DNA from: Nonomuraea sp. SYSU D8015
Lineage (GTDB): Bacteria > Actinomycetota > Actinomycetes > Streptosporangiales > Streptosporangiaceae
Direction: 5' to 3'
Length of the DNA: 64,000 nt
Assembly: GCF_008065375.1 (NCBI RefSeq)
Contig: NZ_VJYI01000003.1
Span: 496,001 to 560,000 of the forward strand
Numbering within the stretch: the stretch's first letter is position 1; each line of letters starts with the position of its first letter. Below the pieces are notes generated by a model. The model saw only the letters and a list, made by a program, of their open reading frames with translations. It did no database searches and was not told the DNA's origin. Shown in pieces: positions 52,010 to 60,692 of the stretch. The position numbers and the translations under genes are program-made.

Positions 52010-52088
52010 GCGTGCTCCTAGCTCTCCATCAGAGGCGTCTGGACGAGAGTCTTCCCTACCCGCTCACACCTCTCTCCCGCAGGGTGTG

Positions 52089-53579
52089 CTAGATCACCTC
52101 GAAGTCGGCCATCATCGCCATGTCCTCGTGTTCGAGATTGTGGCAGTGCAGCATGTAGCGGCCCCGGTGGCCGGCGAAGCGGACGAGCACGTCCACGACC
52201 TCGTAGGGGCGCACGTCCACGGTGTCCTTCCAGCCGCCGTCGCTGGCGAGCGGCGACCGGCCGTTGCGGGCGACCACCTGGAAGTGGGCCAAATGCACGT
52301 GAACGGGATGGTGGAAGTCGCTGGTGAGGCGCCAGATCTCGGAGGTGCCCAGGCGCGGGCGGGCCAGCGGGACGCCGGGGCGGTAGGAAGAGCCGTTGAT
52401 CGTCCAGGCGGCGTCCGTCCTCCGGAAGTCGAATCTCCGGGTCGTCACCGCCGAAGGCCGTCGCTCCGGGCTGGTCAGAGTGCGCGGCACGGCGCTGTCG
52501 TCGGCCGCCCGGCGCGCGACGACGAAGCGCATGATGTTCCGGGCCGGGCCGTCTGCCAGGGTGTTGACGAGGGTGACCGTGCTGCCGACCGGGTAGGCGG
52601 AGAAGTCCACGACCACGTCGTACCGCTCCCCCGGCGCGATCGGAATCGTGTCGTGGGCCACCGGCTCGGCCAGGAGGCCGGCGTCGCTGCCGATCTGGGT
52701 GAAGCGACCGCCGGGCGTGAGCGCGAGCCGGTAGCGACGGGCATTGGAGGCGTTCAGCAGCCGCAATCGGTGGCGGGTGGCGGTCACCTCGGCGACCGGC
52801 CAGGGCGCCCCGTTCACGAGGATCACCTCGCCCTCGACGCCCTCCATGTAGTCGCTTCCGAAGTGGCCGCCCGCGTGCAGGTCCGGATAGCGGAAGGAGC
52901 CGTCCTCGTCGAACGAGCGGTCGCAGATCATCAGCGGCAGCTCCCGCTCGCCCCGTGGCAGCGGCAGCGCGTCCTCCTCCGCGTCCCGCACCAGCGCCAT
53001 CCCGGCCAGCCCGCGCCATACCTGCGGCGCTGTGTGGTCCATCCGGTGGTCGTGGTACCAGAGCATGGCGGCGGGCTGGTCCAGCGGGTAGTGGTAGTCC
53101 TTCACGAGGTGGTGGCGGGTCTCCGCGTGCCGGTGCCGGTCGTGCCCTTGGTGTCCCGATCCGTAGGCGGCGGGTACGACGAGGTCGGTCGGGTAGCCGT
53201 CGGAGTCCGGCGGGTTGACGCCGCCGTGCAGGTGGGTGGAGGTCGGGACGGGCAGCTCGTTGCGGACGGCGACGGTGACGGGCTCGCCGCGCCGCAGCTC
53301 GAAGGTCGGCCCGGGGAAGGCCCCGTCATAGCCCCAGACCTCGGTGGTCGTGCCGGGGACGATCTCGACCCTGGCCACGCGCTGCGTCACCTCGTAGCGG
53401 CCCGGGCGTACCGGCCGGGTGACCTCGGGGACGGGCAGCGGGACGGTGAAGGGCCGGGGCAGCGGCAGCCGGCCGGCGAGGAGCTCCCCCGAGACCTCAG
53501 CGCGCCCGCCGCATCCGGTGGCGGCCAGCCCGGCCCCGCCCAGCACGCCGAGGAACGCCCTCCTGGAGACGGCGGTCAT
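52089..53579 (-). CDS. Tat-exported multicopper oxidase lipoprotein
   Basis: 496 residues. The twin-arginine signal SRRAFLGVLGGAGLAATGC ends in a lipobox, so it should be exported folded and lipid-anchored. Copper ligands: STHLHGGVNPPDSDG, MLWYHDHRMDHTAP, HHPVHVHLAHFQVV, and the type-1 centre H-C-H (478-480) with H484 and M489 in MLHCHNLEHEDMAMMADFE. The layout is that of CotA/bilirubin-oxidase-type enzymes that oxidise phenols, metals or bilirubin with oxygen. ATG 53579 overlaps the stop of the small membrane protein upstream, so the two are coupled. Confidence 0.93.
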   Translation of the reverse strand: MTAVSRRAFLGVLGGAGLAATGCGGRAEVSGELLAGRLPLPRPFTVPLPVPEVTRPVRPGRYEVTQRVARVEIVPGTTTEVWGYDGAFPGPTFELRRGEPVTVAVRNELPVPTSTHLHGGVNPPDSDGYPTDLVVPAAYGSGHQGHDRHRHAETRHHLVKDYHYPLDQPAAMLWYHDHRMDHTAPQVWRGLAGMALVRDAEEDALPLPRGERELPLMICDRSFDEDGSFRYPDLHAGGHFGSDYMEGVEGEVILVNGAPWPVAEVTATRHRLRLLNASNARRYRLALTPGGRFTQIGSDAGLLAEPVAHDTIPIAPGERYDVVVDFSAYPVGSTVTLVNTLADGPARNIMRFVVARRAADDSAVPRTLTSPERRPSAVTTRRFDFRRTDAAWTINGSSYRPGVPLARPRLGTSEIWRLTSDFHHPVHVHLAHFQVVARNGRSPLASDGGWKDTVDVRPYEVVDVLVRFAGHRGRYMLHCHNLEHEDMAMMADFEVI

Positions 53580-53965
53580 GCCGTGTTCCCGCGGAGCGTA
53601 CGCCAGGTCCAGGCGGTGAACATGACCGACATCCCGAAGATCGCCATGCCGAGCGGGAAGTGCAGTGCGATGACCCGGGACTGGCCCAGCACCACTTGCA
53701 CGGTCTCCGCCGCCACGAGCCCGAGGCTGGCCAGGGCGGGCCAGAGCGGCCCGCGGCCCGGCCGCCACAGCAGGATCGCGGCCAGGAACTGCAGGTACAG
53801 CAGGCTGTGCGTGAACCCGCCGTTGTTCCGGTGCCAGGCCAGCAGGTCGACGTCGCCGGTGACGAACAGCCCGGCCAGCACCGCCTGCCCGAGCACCCCC
53901 GTCAGGTGGGCGGTCGCCGGCACGCGCAGCGACCAGACGATCCAGTTGGGTGAGGTCGAGGTCAT
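53576..53965 (-). CDS. Small four-helix membrane protein coupled to the multicopper oxidase
   Basis: 129 residues with about four membrane helices (AHLTGVLGQAVLAGLFVTGD, FTHSLLYLQFLAAILLW, LWPALASLGLVAAETVQVVL, ALHFPLGMAIFGMSVMFTAW). Histidines lie in or next to helices (AWHRNNGGFTHS, IALHFPLG), which could bind haem or copper. No named family is recognised. ATG 53965 lies on the minus strand, and its stop overlaps the oxidase ATG. Its likely partner is therefore the oxidase, perhaps in electron or copper transfer. Confidence 0.75.
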   Translation of the reverse strand: MTSTSPNWIVWSLRVPATAHLTGVLGQAVLAGLFVTGDVDLLAWHRNNGGFTHSLLYLQFLAAILLWRPGRGPLWPALASLGLVAAETVQVVLGQSRVIALHFPLGMAIFGMSVMFTAWTWRTLRGNTA

Positions 53966-54035
53966 GCACAGAATGCTGAGGGACGACGCCCCGGCCGGGC
54001 GTCGCCCGGCGGGCTGCACCTTGACGTACTCCCGG

Positions 54036-54074
54036 GGTCGTACATCGCGGGCGCGGCCCCCGAAACGTACGACC
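54036..54074. promoter_or_regulatory. 8-bp inverted repeat between the oxidase pair and the two-component system
   Basis: GGTCGTAC (54036-54043) and GTACGACC (54067-54074) are 23 bases apart in the divergent gap. This is a candidate binding site for the adjacent NarL-type response regulator, which would link the two transcription units. Confidence 0.4.
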
Positions 54075-54118
54075 GGGGGGTGACGTCCGGCCGGGTCGGC
54101 GTCGCCTACGTTGTGAGC

Positions 54119-55252
54119 ATGCGGAGCCGGAAGATCGACGTCCTCGTGGCGGTGAGTGCGCTGGCGGCGATCATGGGGGGCACGTACGCGAACCTGTCGT
54201 GGTCCGGTCCCGGCGAGCGGTCGCTCGACGCGGCGGGGCTGATGCTGATCGGCGTCGCGTCGCTGTCGCTGGCCTGGCGGCGCGCGGCTCCGCTGGCCGC
54301 CGGGAGCGTCGCCGTGGCCGCCGCGATCGCCTACTACTACGCCCACTACCCCGGCGTGTTCGCCGCCGCGCCCGCGCTGGCCTCGATCTACACCCTCGCC
54401 GCGCTCGGCCGCCGCAAAGCCGCGATCTGGCTGGCGGCGGCGCTGGGAACCGGCGTCTACGGGCTCATCGCGCTGGCCGACCAGGATCCGATGCCCGGCG
54501 ACGGGATGTCGCTGCTGAGCGGCTGGCTGGTGGCGATGGTGGTGGTCGGCGAGGTGGTCAGGAGCCGCCGCGCGTACCTGCGGGCCGTGGAGCAGCGCGC
54601 CGAGCAGGCCGAGCGCACCCGCGAGGAGGCGGCGCTGCGCAGGGCGGGTGAAGAGCGGCTGTGGATCGCGCAGGAGCTGCACGACTCGCTCACACACAGC
54701 ATCTCCGTGGTGAACGTGCAGGCCGCGGTGGCCATGGAGCTGCTGGATCGCGACCCCGGGCGGGCCCGCGAGGCACTGGCGGCCATCAAGGAGTCGGGGC
54801 ACGAGGCGATGAACGAGCTCCGGGCCACGCTCGGCGTGCTGCGGCAGACCGCACCCGAAGGCGTCGAGAGCGGGCTCGCCGCGCTGCCGCGCCTGGTGTC
54901 CCGGGCCGAGGGTGCGGGGCTGCGGGTGTCGTATGCCGTCACCGGCACACCGTACGCCGTGCCGCCCGAGGTGGGCCGGGCCGCGTACCGGATCGTCCAG
55001 GAGGCGCTCACCAACGTGCTGCGTCACGCGGGCGCGGTGGCATCGGTCGAGGTGGCCGTCCGCTACGATCCGGCGGGAATCGTGCTGCGGGTGGACAACG
55101 ACGGCGAAGCCGGCGCGGCGGGGCCGGGAATGGGGCTGATCGGGATGCGCGAGCGCGCGGTGGCCGTCGGCGGGTCGCTCACGGCGGGGCCGGGCGAGGA
55201 CGGCGGCTTCAGCGTACGCGCGGAGCTTCCCGTGCCGGTGCGGTCGTCGTGA
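54119..55252 (+). CDS. Two-component sensor histidine kinase, NarX/DesK type
   Basis: 377 residues. Four to five N-terminal membrane helices (from about residue 8 to 145) are followed by a short coiled coil (RAVEQRAEQAERTREEAALR). The HisKA_3 dimerisation helix has the phospho-accepting histidine in LWIAQELHDSLTHSISVVNV, and the HATPase domain includes RIVQEALTNVLRHAGAVASV, IVLRVDNDGEAG and GPGMGLIGMRERAVAVGGSL. ATG 54119 is chosen as the start of the membrane part; GTG at 54080 is an alternative. Its stop overlaps the response regulator start (GTGA). The signal is unknown. Confidence 0.92.
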   Translation: MRSRKIDVLVAVSALAAIMGGTYANLSWSGPGERSLDAAGLMLIGVASLSLAWRRAAPLAAGSVAVAAAIAYYYAHYPGVFAAAPALASIYTLAALGRRKAAIWLAAALGTGVYGLIALADQDPMPGDGMSLLSGWLVAMVVVGEVVRSRRAYLRAVEQRAEQAERTREEAALRRAGEERLWIAQELHDSLTHSISVVNVQAAVAMELLDRDPGRAREALAAIKESGHEAMNELRATLGVLRQTAPEGVESGLAALPRLVSRAEGAGLRVSYAVTGTPYAVPPEVGRAAYRIVQEALTNVLRHAGAVASVEVAVRYDPAGIVLRVDNDGEAGAAGPGMGLIGMRERAVAVGGSLTAGPGEDGGFSVRAELPVPVRSS

Positions 55253-55917
55253 TCAGGGTCCTGCTGGCCGACGACCAGCCGCTCATCCGGGCCGGTTTCA
55301 AGGCGCTGCTGGAGCTGACCGACGACATCACCGTGGTCGGCGAGGCAGGCGACGGGGCGCAGGCCGTGGAGCTGGCCCGGCGGCTGCTGCCTGACGTGGC
55401 GCTGCTCGACGTGCGGATGCCGGTGCTGGACGGCATCCAGGCCACCCGCAGGATCGGCGCCGACCCGGAGCTCGACGGGGTCCGCGTGGTGATCCTCACC
55501 AACTACGCGCTCGACGAATACGTCTTCGCCGCGCTGCGGGCCGGGGCCAGCGGATTCCTGCTCAAGGACATCGAGCCGGGCGAGCTGCTCCAGTCGGTGC
55601 GGGTGGCCGCCCGCGGCGACGCGCTGTTGTCCCCGTCGGTGACGCGCCGCCTCATCGAGGAGTACGTCAGCACACCGCCGCGGCCGGTTTCCGTGCCCGC
55701 CGGGCTGGAGCGGCTGACCGGCCGGGAGCAGGAGATCGTCGCCTTGGTGGGGCGGGGCATGTCGAACGAGGAGATCGCTGAACATCTGGTGATCAGCGGG
55801 GCCACGGCCAAGACGCACGTGAGCCGGGCGATGGGCAAGCTGGGCGTGCGTGACCGCGCGCAGCTGGTCGTGTTCGCGTACGAGTCCGGGCTGGTGGTGC
55901 CGGGCGGGCATGTCTAG
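55249..55917 (+). CDS. NarL/LuxR-type response regulator
   Basis: 222 residues. The receiver domain has the acidic pocket VLLADDQPLIRAGF, the phospho-acceptor aspartate in DVALLDVRMPVLDGIQATRR, and the conserved Thr and Lys in VVILTNYALDEY and GASGFLLKDIEPGELL. The C-terminal LuxR HTH is LTGREQEIVALVGRGMSNEE followed by IAEHLVISGATAKTHVSRAM. GTG 55249 overlaps the kinase stop. The partner kinase is directly upstream. The divergent oxidase pair is a possible target. Confidence 0.94.
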   Translation: MIRVLLADDQPLIRAGFKALLELTDDITVVGEAGDGAQAVELARRLLPDVALLDVRMPVLDGIQATRRIGADPELDGVRVVILTNYALDEYVFAALRAGASGFLLKDIEPGELLQSVRVAARGDALLSPSVTRRLIEEYVSTPPRPVSVPAGLERLTGREQEIVALVGRGMSNEEIAEHLVISGATAKTHVSRAMGKLGVRDRAQLVVFAYESGLVVPGGHV

Positions 55918-55991
55918 ATGGCCAGCAGGAACTCGTAGATGTTCAGCATCCAGACCAGCATCCACAGCAGGACGGCGGGAAGCCGGGCCAT
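55914..55991 (-). CDS. Predicted 25-residue hydrophobic membrane peptide
   Basis: On the minus strand, opposite the response regulator 3' end, ATG 55991 opens a 25-codon frame (MARLPAVLLWMLVWMLNIYE followed by FLLAI), almost entirely hydrophobic with a single basic residue near the start. Its stop overlaps the response regulator's stop region. Only a weak GGGGG precedes it. It could be a membrane micropeptide or a chance frame. Confidence 0.35.
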   Translation of the reverse strand: MARLPAVLLWMLVWMLNIYEFLLAI

Positions 55992-56096
55992 CCCCCGTCC
56001 GGTTCCGTCAGCAACCACCCGGTAGCTCAACGCCTTCCGTCGACGGCGACCGATATCTTCCTAGTCTGCGCCTCCGCGCCCGCCCGTGCGCACCCA

Positions 56097-57290
56097 TCAG
56101 CCGTTGACGGGTTTGCCGAGGGCACTGCCGGCCAGCCACTCCTCCCACGACTTCGCCCACGGGGTCGGGCCGTTGCCGAACTGCAGCTTCCTCGAGGTGC
56201 CCGTCACCTCGATGATGTCGCCGCGCTGGGTGAAGTCGTAGAACCAGCGGGCGTTCTCCGGGCTGGCGTTCACGCAGCCGTGGCTGACGTTACGGCTGCC
56301 CTGCGCGCCTGTGGACCAGGGGGCGGAGTGCACGAAGGTGCCGCTGTAGGTCATGCGGACGTTCCACTTGGTGCGGATGCGGTATTCGCCGGGCTCGCCG
56401 ATGGTGGCCGAGTCCATGACCATGTCGGGGTCCTTCTCCTGGGCGATCATGACGCCGCTGTAGCTGTCGTCGCCCGGCCTGCCCAGGCTGACCGGGAAGG
56501 TCTTGACGACCTCGCCGTTCTCCCGCACGACCGCCCGGTGGGACTCGGCGCTGATCTTGGTGATATGGGAGGGGCCGACGGTGAAGGTCAGGCTGCGGTC
56601 TTTCGTGCCCCACAGCCCGTTACCGGCGCGCAACCCGGTCAGATGCGCCACCACCGTGACCTTCTCCCCGACGGGCCAGTACTCGCGCGGCCTGAACTGC
56701 ACCTCCCGGTCGCTCACCCAGCTCCACGCGCCCTCGACCGGCTTGGACATGCGCACCACCAGCGCCCGCTCGATCCGCGCCCGGTCCTGCTTGGCGGTGA
56801 TCGGCTGGGACAGCAGGAGCTGCACGGGCATGCCGACGCCGACCTTCTCCCCGTCGAGAGGCGACATGCCGCTCTCCAGCACCCGCTTCGGCTTCAGCGT
56901 GGTGAACTTCGCCTGCGCCGCGACCGGCTTGCCGTCCGTGCCGGTGGCCTCCGCGCTCACGGTGTACGCGGACGAGGGCCGTAACGGCCACCGGGGACGC
57001 CAGGTCCCGTCCGCGGCCACCGAGCCGCGGACCTCGCGGCCCTTGGCGTCGGCGACGCTCAGTTTGGTGACCTTGCCGTCGGTGACCTTGACGCTGACGC
57101 CGGTGTCCGGGGGGACCTTCTTGGTGCCGTGGGCGGGGGTGATCGCCAGCTTGGCGATCGGCCCCTGCTCCGCCGGCTTGCCCGGGGCCGCGGCCCCGCC
57201 GGCGCCGCCGCCGGAGGTGCATCCGGCGATCAGGAGCGCCGCCGCGGTCAGCATGCTCGTGAGGGTCGTGCTGGTCCGGCCGTTCCGCAT
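56097..57290 (-). CDS. L,D-transpeptidase lipoprotein (LdtMt2-like)
   Basis: 397 residues. The signal ends with the lipobox LIAGC. Two bacterial Ig-like domains (VSVKVTDGKVTKLSVADAKG and FTTLKPKRVLESGMSPLDGE regions) precede a YkuD catalytic domain with GVMIAQEKDPDMVMDSATIG and the active-site motif S-H-G-C-V-N in RNVSHGCVNASPENARWFYD. It makes 3-3 crosslinks in peptidoglycan outside the membrane. ATG 57290 follows GGGAGG. It is divergent from a glucodextranase-like gene. The architecture matches the mycobacterial LdtMt2 class. Confidence 0.94.
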   Translation of the reverse strand: MRNGRTSTTLTSMLTAAALLIAGCTSGGGAGGAAAPGKPAEQGPIAKLAITPAHGTKKVPPDTGVSVKVTDGKVTKLSVADAKGREVRGSVAADGTWRPRWPLRPSSAYTVSAEATGTDGKPVAAQAKFTTLKPKRVLESGMSPLDGEKVGVGMPVQLLLSQPITAKQDRARIERALVVRMSKPVEGAWSWVSDREVQFRPREYWPVGEKVTVVAHLTGLRAGNGLWGTKDRSLTFTVGPSHITKISAESHRAVVRENGEVVKTFPVSLGRPGDDSYSGVMIAQEKDPDMVMDSATIGEPGEYRIRTKWNVRMTYSGTFVHSAPWSTGAQGSRNVSHGCVNASPENARWFYDFTQRGDIIEVTGTSRKLQFGNGPTPWAKSWEEWLAGSALGKPVNG

Positions 57291-57301
57291 CGTCGATGCC
57301 T

Positions 57302-57395
57302 CCCGTGCCCGACAAATAGGGACAACGGGGAGATTCTTCCCGCCACGGCGGCAGGCATGCGGTATCCGACGGGGTTGACATAGATCGGGCACGGG
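57302..57395. promoter_or_regulatory. 11-bp inverted repeats bracketing a divergent promoter region
   Basis: CCCGTGCCCGA (57302-57312) recurs inverted as TCGGGCACGGG (57385-57395). One copy touches the transpeptidase ribosome-binding site and the other lies in the spacer after a TTGACA (57375-57380) facing the glucodextranase gene. This suggests one regulator for both genes. Confidence 0.4.
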
Positions 57396-57434
57396 TCTTC
57401 TCTCAACGGTACGGGGGTCGCGAGGGGAGCCGCC

Positions 57435-60400
57435 ATGTCCGCCGTTCGCCGGTCCGTCCTTGCCTCGACGTGGGCCCTGATGTGCGCCGCCGCGCTCGTC
57501 GTCGTGCCCCTCGATGCGGCGATGGCCCAGCCGCCGGGAGGGCCCGGGGCGATGTCGCACTTCGGGCTGGCCAGGAAGGACTGCGTGGGCACGGCGGCCA
57601 ACAGGACGTCCAAGGTCTGGTACACGGTCGCGGGCGGTGTCCTGTCCGACGTCTACGAGCCGACGATCGACAACACCAACGTGGAGACCATGCAGTTCGT
57701 CGTGACCGACGGCAGCACGTTCACCGAACTGCAGGCGCGTGACACCACGTACCAGGTGGCCACCGACCGCTCCGGCATGACCTGCACGATCACCTCCACC
57801 AGCAAGAGCGGCCGCTACCGGCTGACCACCACCTACGTCACCGACCCGGACAGGAACGCCGTCGTGGTCCGCACCCGGCTCCAGCCACCCGGACTGAAGC
57901 TGTACGTGCGGCTGGACGCGAGCGTGAACGGCAACGGCGGCGGCGGGCAGGCCAACGGCGGCGCGGACGACGGCGTCGTGGACGGCCCGACCGGCGCCCC
58001 GGTGATCTCCGACGAGAACACCGAGACCTCCGCCCCGGCCCGCGACTACGCCGTGCCCACCCACCTGGCGCTCCGGGCGGAGCGGCGGCTGCCGCAGGCG
58101 AGCGTCGGGTACGCGGGCACCCCCGGCGACGGCGTCGCCCAGCTCGACGCGGCCCGCACGCTGACCCCCTACGCCGAGGCCCCGGACGGCAACGTGGTGG
58201 CCACCGCCCAGCTGCCGATCGACGGGCGGGGCGAGGTCACCTTCGCGCTCGGGTTCGGCCGCACCAGGGCCGCCGCCCTGCGGACCGCGGGCGAGGCCGC
58301 GAGCCGGCCGTTCCAGAGCGTCCGCGCGAAGTACGAGGCCGGCTGGGCGGCCTACGACGCGGGCCTGCGGCGCCCGCCGAACGCGCACGCCGACCTCTAC
58401 CGGCTCTCGGCCAACGTGCTGAAGGCCAGTGAGGACAAGACGTTCCCCGGCGCGGTCGTGGCGTCCCTGGCCAGCCCGTGGGGCCAGGCGGTGCCTGCGG
58501 GCGACCTGGTCGGCGGCAAGGCGGTGTACTTCGGCTCCTACCGCGAGGTGTTCTCCCGGGACCTGTACGAGGCGTTCACCGGGTTCCTCGCGGCCGGGGA
58601 CGTGGCGACGGCCAGGGCCACGGCCCGTTTCCTGCTGGAGCGCCAGCAGTTGCCGGACGGCCGGCTGCCACGCAACTCCCTGCTGAACGGCGCGCTCGCG
58701 CCCGACTCCGGGGGCGACCAGCTGGACGAGACCGCGTACCCGATCCTGATGGCCTACCAGTCCGGCCTGACGGGGATGTGGCACGACGTGCGGGCGGCGG
58801 CGGACTTCCTGGTGTCGCACGGCCCGGCGTTCGGCGTGGAGCGGTGGGAGGAGCAGTCGGGCTACTCGCCGTCCACGATCGCGGCCGAGATCGCCGGGCT
58901 GGTCGCGGCCGGGGAGATCGCGGCCCGGCACGGCGACCAGGCCAGGGCCCGGCTGTATCCGGCCACGGCCGACCACTTCGCCCGCTCGGTGAAGGAATGG
59001 ACGGTGACGACCACCGGCCCGTACGCCTCCCGCTACTTCCTGCGGCTTTCCAGGAACGGGGATCCCGACGCGGCGGTGTCGTACAACCTGGGCAACGGCG
59101 GCCCGACCGAGGACCAGCGGCGAGTCGTGGACGCCGGGTTCCTGGAGCTGACCAGGCTCGGCATCCTGCCTCCCGACGACCCGGACGTGCTGGCCAGCCT
59201 GCCCGTCGTCGACCGGGTGCTGCGCCGCACGACCGCGACCGGCCCCGGCTGGTACCGGTACGGATCCGACACCCCGGGCGCCGAGGACGGGTACGGCGAC
59301 TGCTACGAGCCCGACCCGACCTCCTGCTCGCCGTCGGGCAGGCCGTGGCCGACCGGCAACACCGGCTCGGGGCATGTGTGGCCGGTCCTGGCCGGTGAGC
59401 GAGCCGAGCAGGCGCTGCAGATCCGTGATCCGGCCGCGGCGGCGGCGCTGCTCAAGGCGATGCGGGACATGTCGTCGGGCACGGGGCTCGTGCCCGAGCA
59501 GGCGTGGGAGAACCCGGACCTGCCGGCCTCCCCCTACGGCACGGACCCGGCGACGGCCTCGATCGGCATGCGCGACGGCGGGCCCGCCGGCTCGGCCTCG
59601 CCGTTGACCTGGGCCCAGGCGCAGGCTCTGCGGCTCATCCTCTCCCTCGGCTCGAACCGCCCGGTGGAGCAGCCCGACATCGTGCGGCGGCGTTACGCGG
59701 CCATGCCGCAGGAGGCCCCGCTGACGGTCACCGCGCCGGCCGACGGGACCGCGGTCTCCGGCACCTCGGTCACCGTCGAGGGCACCACCGCGCCCGGCGC
59801 GCGGGTGGACATCGCGGCCACGCCCATCGACACCGGCGCCCCCACGCGGGTCGTGTCGGTGCGCGCCGGGTCGGGCGGCGCGTTCGCGGCGCAGGCGCCG
59901 GTGTCGTTCGGCGAGGTCGTGCTCACCGTGACCGCCACCACGTCCGACGGCCGCACCGGGCACGCCCGCCGCACGGTCGTCGGGGACATCGTCGGAGCCA
60001 CGACCGTGCTCGACGTCGCCGACCCGGAGGGGGACGACGCCGGGCCCGGCACGTACGCGTACCCGACGGCCGCCGACTTCCACGACGGCGCCTTCGACCT
60101 GCGCCGCTTCCAGGTCATCACGGACGCGACCACCGTCTACCTGCGGGCCGAGCTCCGCGACCTGTCCCCCACGTTCGGCAACCAGATGGGCGCCCAGCTG
60201 CTCGACGTGTACGTCCAGGACCCGGCCGTGGCGGCGCGCTCGACCGAGGCGGCCTTCCCGCAGCGTAACTACCAGGTCGGGGATGCCTGGTCGCAGCGGG
60301 TGGAGGTGCAGGGGTTCGCCGCTCCGGTGTGGGTGACGGCCGAGGGCGCGGCGCGGGCGGGGGCGGCCGTGCGGGCGTCCGGGACGACGCGGACGATCAC

Positions 60401-60692
60401 GATCGCGCTGCCCAGGAGCACGTTCGGGACGCCGGGGCCGGGGTGGCGCTTCGCCGTCGTGCTGACCGGCCAGGACGGGTTCAGCCCCGACCAGGCCAGA
60501 AGGTTCGCCGCGACGCCGCAGCCGTACCAGTTCGGCGTGTGCGCCGCGGGCGTGACCGATCCGCTGTGCGCGGTCGATCCCGGCACGGTGCCCAAGGCCA
60601 TGGACGTGATCGTGCCGGCCGGGCAGTCCCAGGCCGACGTGCTCAACCCGCTGCGCGGCCCGGTCGCCGTGCCCGCCGTCCCCGTCCCCTGA
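57435..60692 (+). CDS. Secreted glucodextranase-like enzyme (GH15 catalytic domain)
   Basis: 1085 residues with a signal peptide ending DAAMA. Domain order follows Arthrobacter-type glucodextranase: N domain (GLARKDCVGTAANRTSKVWY, SDVYEPTIDNTNVETMQFVV), then an (alpha/alpha)6 catalytic barrel of about 300-710 with YFGSYREVFSRDLYEAFTGF. The acid glutamate is in ERWEEQSGYSPSTIAAEIAG and the base glutamate region in GHVWPVLAGERAEQAL. An Ig-like B domain (APADGTAVSGTSVTVEGTTA) and a C-terminal C domain (VADPEGDDAGPGTYAYPTAA) follow. It releases glucose from alpha-glucans outside the cell. GAGGGGAG precedes the ATG. It ends immediately before the convergent cytochrome b gene. Confidence 0.92.
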   Translation: MSAVRRSVLASTWALMCAAALVVVPLDAAMAQPPGGPGAMSHFGLARKDCVGTAANRTSKVWYTVAGGVLSDVYEPTIDNTNVETMQFVVTDGSTFTELQARDTTYQVATDRSGMTCTITSTSKSGRYRLTTTYVTDPDRNAVVVRTRLQPPGLKLYVRLDASVNGNGGGGQANGGADDGVVDGPTGAPVISDENTETSAPARDYAVPTHLALRAERRLPQASVGYAGTPGDGVAQLDAARTLTPYAEAPDGNVVATAQLPIDGRGEVTFALGFGRTRAAALRTAGEAASRPFQSVRAKYEAGWAAYDAGLRRPPNAHADLYRLSANVLKASEDKTFPGAVVASLASPWGQAVPAGDLVGGKAVYFGSYREVFSRDLYEAFTGFLAAGDVATARATARFLLERQQLPDGRLPRNSLLNGALAPDSGGDQLDETAYPILMAYQSGLTGMWHDVRAAADFLVSHGPAFGVERWEEQSGYSPSTIAAEIAGLVAAGEIAARHGDQARARLYPATADHFARSVKEWTVTTTGPYASRYFLRLSRNGDPDAAVSYNLGNGGPTEDQRRVVDAGFLELTRLGILPPDDPDVLASLPVVDRVLRRTTATGPGWYRYGSDTPGAEDGYGDCYEPDPTSCSPSGRPWPTGNTGSGHVWPVLAGERAEQALQIRDPAAAAALLKAMRDMSSGTGLVPEQAWENPDLPASPYGTDPATASIGMRDGGPAGSASPLTWAQAQALRLILSLGSNRPVEQPDIVRRRYAAMPQEAPLTVTAPADGTAVSGTSVTVEGTTAPGARVDIAATPIDTGAPTRVVSVRAGSGGAFAAQAPVSFGEVVLTVTATTSDGRTGHARRTVVGDIVGATTVLDVADPEGDDAGPGTYAYPTAADFHDGAFDLRRFQVITDATTVYLRAELRDLSPTFGNQMGAQLLDVYVQDPAVAARSTEAAFPQRNYQVGDAWSQRVEVQGFAAPVWVTAEGAARAGAAVRASGTTRTITIALPRSTFGTPGPGWRFAVVLTGQDGFSPDQARRFAATPQPYQFGVCAAGVTDPLCAVDPGTVPKAMDVIVPAGQSQADVLNPLRGPVAVPAVPVP

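Noticed and set aside
57291..60083. A long minus-strand extension upstream of the L,D-transpeptidase frame, antisense to the glucodextranase gene.
   Set aside because: The transpeptidase has a clear lipoprotein start at 57290 with GGGAGG; the extension is composition-driven.
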